DNA of 64,000 nucleotides from assembly GCF_018143015.1 (NCBI RefSeq), contig NC_054743.1:41558922-41622921 (forward strand), written 5' to 3'. Positions 57,101-64,000 of the stretch are shown here, one piece after another. The notes beneath the pieces are model-generated. The model ran no database searches. It was not told the DNA's origin and saw only the letters and a program-made list of their open reading frames with translations. Positions within the stretch are counted from its first letter, which is position 1, and each line of letters starts with the position of its first letter. A program made the position numbers and the translations under genes. Source of the DNA: Lytechinus variegatus. Its lineage: Eukaryota > Echinodermata > Echinoidea > Temnopleuroida > Toxopneustidae.

Positions 57101-60100
57101 CCACCCCAACAAAAACTTGATTTGAATAAAAAGAGAAAAATTCAACGAGCATAACACTGAAAATTTCATCAAAATCGGATGTAAAATAAGAAAGTTATGA
57201 CATTTCAAAGTTTCGCTTATTTTCAACAAAATAGTTATATAGTTACATCCAAGTTAAATTAAACCAGGGTTTAATTCAAACTCAAGTTCAGAATACATTG
57301 TGGTGCAATTTAACAATTAAATGATAAATTTTAGCTGGGGCAAATCAGTTTACACTCCTCTTGTTGCGAGAAGCAGAACAGCAATTTGCACCATAACACA
57401 TATAGGATTTGGAACCTCAAGTGAATTTGTAATTGATAGGGAATAATTTTGCTTATGAAACTTTATTAGCATTTAGGTCAAAAGAAAAAAGCTCTCAATT
57501 ATAAGTTCTATACAGTTGTATGTAAAAATCTGCTCCACAGAAGACTTTTTGTGCAGCAGTTTTTTTGAAAATGTGGGGCAAATTGCAATGTAATAACAGG
57601 GGAGTGTGTCAACAACATTTTTCTTCAACAAGTTGTCAAATATGACAATTTTCCCTATTCTGATTGGCTGAGAGGCACTTCTACTATAGTAACTGTCAGA
57701 TACAACAGCTTGTCAGATGAAATGTCCGACAAGTCCTTTCATAAAACGCTCTGGAATATCATTCCCTGATTCAGGGTGCTACATAACTTTTAGAAGTACT
57801 TGCCCGGTTGGGAAAGTAAATTTTTAAATATTTGGAATATACTTGCCCCCAAAAATAATTGAAAACAAAGCTTTACCTCTTCAAAATAAAGTTTTGCAGT
57901 TTTATCAACCACTGATCTTTTTCTCTGTTTTGACATGAACTGATCTACTTTTTTATTGTATCTCTTTTTCCAATGTGATTTTATCTTGCCTGCCATGACC
58001 AAAAATAGGGTCAATATCATATCATATTGACCCTAATTTTGGTCATTCTTCTGTGAGAATTTTGCTTGCCCAATTCGGGCAAGTAGTTTTGGTCTTTACT
58101 TTAAACCATTTGCCCGACTCTAACTTTTACTTGCCCCAGGCAAGTGCTAATGTAGCACCCTGCCTGATTGATCCCCATTTACTTACAACTCTCCATTAGT
58201 CAACTTACTAATCATAGAGGTGGATAATCCTTTTGAATGATTTGAGTCTTTCAAGTAGAGTGATTTCATTCATGTAACTCTGAATAGCCATCTCGTCAGC
58301 AAAGTCCAGCTTCACGTACTTCAAGGCCAATATCTTTTTACTATCTTCACTGAGAACCTGGAAAACCTACCAAAAAATATGTGTGCAAAGAAGGAATGAT
58401 GAAAATATAATGCAGCTAATTACTAATCATCATCACCATAATCACCACCACCATCATAATAATATAGGGAAAACAGACAGAATACACAGAATTGGCCTTT
58501 TGAAAAGGAAAGTGGCTTTTCAAACGGAAAATCATTGAAAAAAAAATTTTTCTCAAAATGCACAAAATAGCAACAGAAATCATCATCAGCATCATCAATG
58601 TAATCATCCTCATCTTCATCATCATGACACAAATTCATCATCATCTCTTATTCTCCTATATTCATCCAACATTTTTTACCATAATATTCATTCTTAATAT
58701 CATCATCATTGTACTTATCATCAAAATCATCATCATCTTCATCATTATGACAGCAATTCATCATCATCTGTTATTCTCCTATCATAATCCAACATTCTTT
58801 ACCATATTCATACTTATTAATATCATCACAATCATCAATGTCCGTACCTTCGATGAGCCACCTTTACCAATTAGTCTAATGATGGAGTATCCTTTCCCAT
58901 TCACCTGAATGATGTTCTTAGACTTTGGTTGGGGGGCTGGGGCCACCTGAAGGCGAATGGATGGAAAAAACAACAATAAATATGACTTAAGAGTTAGTAT
59001 TTCATAATTACTTTTGACAATTTTTTTCTGGCAAGGGAAAGCTTGTACAAATTTTGGTAGTAGAAGTCAGTAATCCTCTGTTACATTGATAGTCAACCCA
59101 GTAAATACTGGATTCCTATGGGAATTATGGAATGAGATGGACAATGGCTATACTGTAATTTTCATGAAATATCTTTGATAACATACACAAGGGTCGTGTG
59201 GTCTAGTGGCTAGAGCATTGGACTCATGATAGTAAGGTTGCGAGTTTGAATAAACGCTCTGCCATTGTCTCCACTTTGATTAAAAGATATGAGAGTAGTT
59301 TCTGTTGTCTGTAAGGTCAGCCACTATGGTTATAAACCAGCTTTGAGTTACTAGCAAAAATGATGTAACTTTTGAAGGTTTCCATGGCGAAGAAGACTGT
59401 AGTTGATTTCACGGTACACCATGTATCTTTCTTGGGCAATTGTTGGACCTGAAAAGGACCACCCAAAAAATTGATGTTTCGACAAGTGTGTTCCTGTCGT
59501 CTCCTGACCATACATAACCCAGCAAAAAGATATCCAGCCAAGTTCTGTTTCTGCAGAAGTTACCATAACAAAGTTGTAAAGGGATAAAAACAATATACAT
59601 GTAATCACTTACCATCTGTGGTGCTGGATATTGTTGGCTGGGCTGCATGACAGCAGGAGCAGGCTGCTGGAAAAGGCGTTGCTGGAGTGGCTGAAACTGT
59701 TGCATATCCACATGTGGCATGCCCATTTGTGGAGGTAGTGGTTGCTGTTGAGGCTGTTGTTGCCATTGTTGCTGAAGTGACGTTTGATCATAGCCCATTT
59801 GTTGAACAGGCATTGCAGGTTCTTGTCTAGAAAATTTGAAAAATAAGATAGTCAACTGTACAGATAACCTCCATATAAAATCAAATTTTTACCACAAAGT
59901 CATGACAATTTATTGACCTGATTATGCAAAACACATCTTCTAAGTCAAACCTATTGCTATGGTCCTACATGTAACAGATTTCCTAATGGCTTTGACTTAG
60001 GCAAAGTTACCAATACCTCTGCCTTAATGTCATGTAAGATATACTTGAAGCAAACGACAGTAAAGAATAAACGCAATGGGGGGGGGGGGGCTGATGAAAG

Positions 60101-63100
60101 AAATTTAAATTAATTGCAAGACAATTTCAGATCAATTAATCAACTGTCTTACACACATCTATGAGTCTATTTTAGGTCAATAAATCAGTAATAAGTATTG
60201 TGATTGAATGAAAAGTTGCTGTTGTGGTAGGCTTGGAAGAAAGAGTTCTGTATGAAATGATTGCTTCTTTGTAATTGTTTTTTAAATTTTAAATTCACAA
60301 TTAATTTTTAATACAGTTCTTGTGAAAACCAGATAGATTCAGTATAACTTGAACAAGTTTTGTACATTAATAATGCACCTTTTCATAAAGTTTGCCCATT
60401 GTCCTGGCACCGTAGATTCTGCGGGCATCTCCATGGTTCTTCCTTTGAAGGGGAAAGGATTCCTCTCTTGCTGGGTGATATCACGAGGCGTCGTCTGGAC
60501 GCCTGAATCGCTCTCATTGGTCTTCTCTGTGATCGGTGCTAGCGGTTCAGGTTTCACTTCTGGTGGGCTACTCTTCAGGGGCCTGATGTCATCGTCGTCT
60601 TCATCATCATCATCGTCATCATCCTTGGATGACTCCTTCTTGAGCTGTGGAAGACTGGTTCTACTGACTCTCATGGGCATACCAATGTTACTGCAATGAA
60701 ACAGATCATAAGATATGAACCATCATGAACTTGAATTTCTTGTCTATTTTTTTAACAACATAGATTCTTGGCTGCATGTACTCAAAAGTCATGTCTCTGC
60801 AATTGCTAGTTCAAAAAATATATCGCATATCCGACCATTGGAATTTCTGAATTAGCGACCTCTGTGAACTTTTTACCTCCAGATGTAATCAATTGGTCAT
60901 TTGATTACCACAAGAATGAGACATTGATATAATGACCTTTGCACTCATGCCCCAAATCAAGTTAGATTACTGATCCTTACATATACACACATTAGCCAAG
61001 TTTTAAGTTGATCCATCAAATGGCTCTTCAAATGTTATTAGTACGGTACTAGATATCTCAATGTAATGACCTCTGTGATCTTTGACCTGTCGGCTTGTTA
61101 CCCCCAAATTCACCATACCATCCTTATCCTATAATAAGACTTTTTTAATCTCAAAATTAGACTGCAAAGCAAGCTTCTTTTTACACAATTCTTTGCGTGT
61201 TGTGCTTACCCCCTCTTGCGCCTGCTACTTCCAAACACACTCATCTTGTTCTGAACATCAGGAGTCTGTAGGCCAGAGTACCTTCCAGCATTTATAGGCA
61301 TTGTATCCCCTTCATGATCACTACTCTCACACTTGTGCTGGGAAGGAATCCTGGAACAAAAGTCAGAAACAATATTGAATACCAAGGATAAATAAACAAT
61401 AATAAAAAAAGACTCAAAAGTGGGTCAAAGATACATGCCTCTGTTTTACAGAACACAAAATGCTATTTGATTTGAGAATGAACTATGTTACTATCAAGCA
61501 TATACATCAGAAGAATAATTTCACTTATCAAATCTTAATGCAGTTTTGGCACACAGCCGTGTGTCAAAGCCATGTGTTGCTGTCCTCGAATATGTTCGAA
61601 GATGTATATAGCCCGATATCAAAATGGCAGATAGGCAAAAGACGTTAACTGTTCAGAACAAAGTCCAAAAAGCCCCCAATTATCGATACAACTTCATCCA
61701 ACCCTAAAACAATGCTAATAACGTGAAAGGTAATTATGCCATATGTGTTTGTTTAAAGATGTTATGTACCGGTAATCATTTATATCTGATGAACGCAGAA
61801 TTTAAAGCATTCTTGTTACAATGGCAGATATAAATTTTGACCAACATATGTGATATCGCTATAATTCATGAAAAATATGCATTGATTATGATTTTGTTAA
61901 TTGATATTGGTAAGATATTTTTATATAAATCGACAGAGAATTTTCTTAATGATAACAGCACTAAACAACACTGAATCTTTAGACTGACTGGGCAGTGGCT
62001 CAGTGGCAGAGCACTTGAATGAGAAGGTTGTGGGTTTGATCACTGACCGAGTCAAACAACAGAATTGTAAAAATCACACCTTCGGCCTTCTAGCTAGGCA
62101 CACAGCATTTACAGTAGAAATGGGTACTAAATAAAAATGTTGTGTTGGAGCTGTTCTATACCTGCAGAGGCTACCCTTTGGTAAATATATCTATTTTTGT
62201 CATTCAATGGAAAGAGTGAAAAGTATTGCAAATAGATTGAAAATAACACAATCAATTGTCTTGTGTACAAGAGAGTAACAACCTATTTCATACAATATTG
62301 TAAAAAAAAAATTTTATAAAAAATAGGAGATGAGCTTGGAAAAGAAGAACAAGTATCATTTGCAGAAAGTATATAGCAGCAATCATATGATTGTTTTACC
62401 TTGATCCAACCTCTGGTCTTCTGAAACTAACAGTAGTGTCTACATACTCCATAGTACAAGGCACGTGACTGGATTTCTTCTCTTCCAGCTCACTGTGGAA
62501 TAACAGGGTGAAGACTGATTAATGTCACCATATTGCCTTGAAATTCTTTAAATTCTTTTACAAATATGTAACACAATCTTGTTTCCTTTCCATTTACAAA
62601 ATTTTCATAACATTCTTACATAATAAATAACACAGAAATTTTTTGTCAGGTTATGAATAGATTCCAAATGTGAAGATTACGACAAATCTGAGCTTCGAGA
62701 CTATCTATTTTCCTCTGAGATACTCACTTGTGAGAGGGATGTACCAAGGCTGGCGGGACAACATTCATCATTTGTGGCCCTGACAAAGAAAAAAAGAACA
62801 AATTATTTATGAACAGTCTATTTCAATAATATGATACAAGTAACACATCAGTTTCTTTTATTCCTTTCATTCCATTCCATATACCTCCCTCTTTCTTGTT
62901 TGCTCTGTACCTGTTCATTTACAGTTAGGTTTAGTCTCGAATGATCCCAAAATATATCTTACACCCACAGACATCCAAAAATCACCAAATTATTAGGGTG
63001 CATTGGGAATACTATACCTTTTCACTCTCCATCCAAAAAATAGTAATAAGTTTCAGTAAATGAATTTTATTAATATTGCTGATTACATTTATATCTTGAT

Positions 63101-63598
63101 CATAAGATGTACTCTATTGCATGCATTAAAATGCAAAAACATGTATGTATGGCAAATCTTTAAGAGAAGCGGCATGCTAGCTCAAGATGAAGCAGCATGG
63201 GAAAATTTTGTCCATGAGGTCATCAGAAATGACTCAACATCACATACATATATTACATTGTGTTGTTGCAGGAATGCCCTTGGCACCATATTTTTACGCA
63301 TTGCATTCACGCAGAAACTCCCTTAGTTGCCTGCTAGAGCGTTTCTGCACCGATAGGGTGCATGGGAGTGTGATGCTAAAGGCGATCCTGCACGAACATG
63401 ACGACATACAAATGATATAAAACTCGATTGCAGTCGATACAACAAAACATAACTGACCATCATGGGAGTCCATAGGTTCTTGTGAATCAATGAGAATGGG
63501 AAGTCCGTTCTTGACTCGGTGAATGGCCTCGGTCAGCTTTGGGTCAGAGGTCACTTTCTGACCCTTCTCCAGGATACTCAGACATTTCTTAACATCAC
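48247..63598 (-). CDS. TTK: TTK/Mps1 dual-specificity protein kinase, 5'-truncated by window end
   Basis: Mps1 kinase drives the spindle-assembly checkpoint at kinetochores. Exons read 5' to 3': 63598-63458, 62779-62728, 62492-62400, 61350-61210, 60690-60379, 59826-59613, 58946-58848, 58366-58209, 56521-56370, 55507-55287, 53853-53677, 51812-51728, 51146-51043, 49356-49282, 48513-48247. All 14 junctions keep phase, giving about 763 residues. The first exon shown reads GDVKKCLSILEKG, the end of the Mps1 TPR domain (human GNVKKSKQLLQKA), so the start and most of the TPR lie beyond 64000. The kinase has the glycine loop IGKGGSSKVF, the catalytic Lys in LALKYV, HSDLKPANF (the family's Ser variant of HRD), LIDFGIAN and SPEAI. 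Human TTK is 857 residues. The identification is firm; the model lacks transcript support. Confidence 0.93.
49669..50747. mobile_element. Inverted-repeat DNA element hosting a nested insertion
   Basis: Left end CGTCGCACGCACCACGAACC..., right end ...GGTTCGTGGTGCGTGCGACG. The symmetry extends about 50 bp through 'gtcctct' and 'gcgcacttc.atgcgaaagtta'. ATGT flanks both sides and may be the target duplication. A further 'ccacaaaccgtcctctctg' copy lies inside at 49737. Removing the nested element (49895-50654) leaves about 320 bp. In the TTK intron between 51043 and 49356. Confidence 0.8.
49895..50654. mobile_element. piggyBac-like MITE flanked by TTAA
   Basis: 760 bp starting CCCTATCTAGGC and ending GCCTAGATAGGG, with TTAA immediately outside each end (49891-49894 and 50655-50658). 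This is the exact target-site signature of piggyBac elements. Near each end is a GC-rich 'gagggggcctcc.aggccccccc' block that can form a stem. There is no transposase; the interior is AT-rich. Confidence 0.88.
51728..58946 (-). CDS. TTK: TTK kinase-domain exons
   Basis: Six exons (58848-58946, 58209-58366, 56370-56521, 55287-55507, 53677-53853, 51728-51812) cover the full kinase fold. In order: NGKGYSIIRLIGKGGSSK; VFQV..LALKYV; EITLLERLK; EDYIYLVMECGSIDLATFL with the family's MECG hinge; WKEMLEAVDVIHKQGIVHSD; DFGIANAIQ with HTSLIKESQVGTLNYMSPEA in the activation loop (the autophosphorylated Thr/Ser region of Mps1); [20 protein letters not shown]; and KKRPSIEELLNHPYL. Nothing essential is missing, so the kinase should be active. 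Confidence 0.93.
51969..52132. mobile_element. MITE, 'CTGGGAAGTGTTTCATC' family, copy 1
   Basis: Inverted ends 'cctggggagcgtttcatcc' / 'tcatgaaacacttcccag'. Inside are 'gacaatttgtcagat', 'gattggctgagtagcac' and 'tatggtaactgtcagata'. Shared with 57598-57754. Confidence 0.75.
52362..52434. mobile_element. MITE, same family, internally deleted copy
   Basis: 'cctgggaagtgtttcatcaa' joins directly to 'ccatggtaactgtcggataa' and ends 'gggaaacactcc'. It is a 73-bp deletion derivative lying 230 bp from copy 1. Confidence 0.65.
52578..53640 (-). mobile_element. Decayed hAT-like transposon
   Basis: Ends read CAGAGATGCCAAC on the left and, mirrored, GTTGGCATCTCTG on the right. Such CAG(A/G)G-starting ends are typical of hAT elements. 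Inside, the minus strand carries a broken transposase-like reading. The left part holds three back-to-back GC-rich hairpins (52639-52715). No convincing 8-bp target duplication remains. Confidence 0.7.
52865..53249 (-). pseudogene. hAT-type transposase N-terminal remnant (BED-like zinc finger)
   Basis: From the Met at 53249 the frame reads KTEYSLQYLCIRKSERGIYH then AFCATCSVDISVEYGGRDD and IRKHR. This is the CxxC...GG.DDI..H pattern of BED/TTF-like zinc fingers in hAT transposases. The frame is then lost. Another frame, around 52985-52870, gives AELFFTGFIVEHNLPIAD, also typical of these proteins. The catalytic domain is absent. Confidence 0.65.
54380..55240. repeat. ~115-138-bp minisatellite in a TTK intron
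   Basis: Six to seven units built on 'tgtgttctgtc.a.taggaat', 'gtgtgtatggag.ga', 'gaaatgctcaaattgaatgg' and 'cacattgtgttccacactgt', with unit starts near 54488, 54620, 54758, 54869, 54985, 55102 and a partial one at 55218. The unit length shortens from about 135 to about 115 along the array, and the last units are the most alike. Apparent proteins from it on either strand are periodic artefacts. Confidence 0.9.
56055..56096. repeat. 42-bp AT-rich palindrome
   Basis: Arms of 20 bases (TACATTGCCATGTATAATAT and its complement) surround a two-base centre, with no mismatches in the arms. TTK intron. Confidence 0.9.
57085..57245. repeat. Dispersed repeat, 'tttcatcaaaatcggatgtaa' family, copy 2 (truncated)
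   Basis: 'aaaagtccaccccaacaaaa', 'gagcataacactgaaaattt', 'atcaaaatcggatgtaaaat' and 'gttatgacatttcaaagttt', ending at 'aacaaaatagttatatagtt'. It is the left portion of the repeat seen at 26945-27370. Confidence 0.7.
57598..57754. mobile_element. MITE, same family, copy 3
   Basis: 'caggggagtgtgtcaacaac' to 'ctttcataaaacgctctgg', with the same inner words (gattggctgagaggcac, tagtaactgtcagata, tgtccgacaagtcc). Confidence 0.7.
57772..58162. mobile_element. hAT-like MITE with 7-bp CCTGATT flanking duplication
   Basis: 391 bp; CAGGGTGCTACAT... / ...ATGTAGCACCCTG ends (hAT-type CAGGG start), directly flanked by CCTGATT at 57765-57771 and 58163-58169. The interior has 'acttgccc' repeats near each end and a 'gaccaaaaatagggtcaata' / 'tattgaccctaattttggtc' inner palindrome. 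It lies about 45 bp downstream of a TTK splice donor. Confidence 0.85.
58423..58830. repeat. (ATC)n-rich low-complexity stretch with internal duplication
   Basis: Interrupted catcat tracts. 'atcatgacacaaattcatca..ttattctcctat' and 'atcattatgacagcaattca..ttattctcctat' show a duplication of about 125 bp. TTK intron between two kinase exons. Confidence 0.75.
59191..59256 (+). repeat. tRNA-derived SINE head
   Basis: 'tgtggtctagtggctagagc' is A-box-like and 'aaggttgcgagtttgaa' resembles a B box, with tRNA-like spacing. It is not a functional tRNA: the acceptor stem and 3' half do not pair. TTK intron. Confidence 0.6.
59613..62779 (-). CDS. TTK: TTK linker exons between TPR and kinase
   Basis: Five exons (62728-62779, 62400-62492, 61210-61350, 60379-60690, 59613-59826). 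Low-complexity and presumably disordered, as in other Mps1 proteins. Notable stretches are a pure Asp/Glu run ([15 protein letters not shown]) after LPQLKKE, a basic patch SSRRKRG, and a Gln/Pro/Met-rich block of about 70 residues (QQQWQQQPQQQPLPPQ and onward) before the kinase. The acidic and Gln-rich runs are not conserved in human TTK and probably vary between species. Frames are supported by phase matching at both ends. Confidence 0.8.
61986..62190 (+). repeat. tRNA-derived SINE
   Basis: 'cagtggctcagtggcagagc' (A box) and 'ggttgtgggtttgatcac' (B box) with tRNA-like spacing, followed by a body with 'acaccttcggccttctagct'. The start differs from the SINE piece at 59191, so this may be a different family. 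TTK intron. Confidence 0.6.
63458..63598 (-). CDS. TTK: TTK exon: end of TPR domain
   Basis: Encodes DVKKCLSILEKGQKVTSD and then KLTEAIHRVKNGLPILIDS. It matches the last TPR helix pair of Mps1, which helps target the kinase to kinetochores. It opens with two bases completing a split Gly codon, so at least one more exon lies upstream of the window edge. Confidence 0.85.
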
Positions 63599-64000
63599 CT
63601 GTGGAGACAGAAACATGAAGTACAGTATTTAATATTGATCAGTCATTTTTTTTATATGTTGTATTGTGCATGAACCAAATTAAAACGAATAAAAGACATG
63701 TGCAACTTCTAATTCTTGAACAAAATCTGGGTCTCGTTAAAGGTTTCGATGGAATGTTTGATAGAAAACGATGATTCTGACTGATTCAAGGATGGTCTTT
63801 TGAACATGGTGTGCATGCAGCAATGATTTTTTAGATCGTGGGCCATTGCCGATTGGCAAATCATGCATCTCACACTTAAAGTAGAAATATATTGAAAATC
63901 GTAAAACTGGAGAATCATATATCACAATAAAGGAGAAAATAAGGAGAACACGATGGTGTACATCATTTATCATGGAGACGGATGAAACTCAGTTAATTGA

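Noticed and set aside
59191-59256. Functional tRNA gene
   Set aside because: A- and B-box-like words are present but the arms do not pair into a cloverleaf; it is best read as SINE-derived.
7001-63598. Co-regulated gene cluster or operon because all three genes share a strand
   Set aside because: Intergenic gaps are several kb, functions are unrelated, and no trans-splicing signals are visible.

Overview
This window is animal nuclear DNA: AT-rich, with intron-split genes that use standard GT..AG splice sites, and crowded with short inverted-repeat transposons, minisatellites and simple repeats. The repeat vocabulary (for example 'aaacttggacataagagtaatcaagtatcactgaacatcc'-type blocks and small elements ending in variants of GGGCCCGTTTCATAAA) and the protein sequences fit a marine invertebrate deuterostome. 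An echinoderm is most likely, probably a sea urchin; I cannot name the species from sequence alone.

Three protein-coding genes are supported, all on the minus strand. (1) 7001-26156: a complete 10-exon gene for a transmembrane prolyl 4-hydroxylase (P4HTM family). I rebuilt a 545-residue protein whose phase is consistent across all nine introns; it has an N-terminal hydrophobic segment, two EF-hands and a complete Fe(II)/2-oxoglutarate oxygenase core. (2) 31976-40599: a divergent alpha-tubulin, with a canonical ATG-only first exon at 40.6 kb, a possible alternative first exon at 35.95 kb, and two coding exons. The lysine-40 loop is enlarged and lacks Lys40. (3) 48247-63598 and beyond: the spindle-checkpoint kinase TTK/Mps1. 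Fifteen exons lie in the window, running from the end of the TPR domain through the complete kinase domain to a Gln/His-rich tail. The first exons lie past base 64000. The three genes share orientation but have unrelated functions, so there is no sign of a functional cluster.

The rest is introns and intergenic DNA. Notable content: a 56-bp near-perfect GC-rich palindrome (8.0 kb); a 'ggtcacatggtaaggtcaaagg' tandem array (8.1-8.9 kb); eight copies of an unexplained 16-bp word, GCGTAACGGACATGAC, scattered over 9.1-11.3 kb and partly inverted; a minisatellite that runs into a P4HTM coding exon and its splice donor (20.65-20.96 kb); a three-copy tandem repeat just upstream of P4HTM; and a 1.4-kb foldback element in the tubulin intron. 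Between tubulin and TTK lies a tight cluster of PIF/Harbinger-like MITEs with 3-bp target duplications. TTK introns hold a piggyBac-like MITE (TTAA duplication) nested inside another inverted-repeat element, hAT-like elements (one with a decayed transposase), a roughly 115-138-bp minisatellite and two tRNA-derived SINE pieces. Exon boundaries were read by eye from splice consensus, reading-frame continuity and family similarity; no alignment or transcript data were available.
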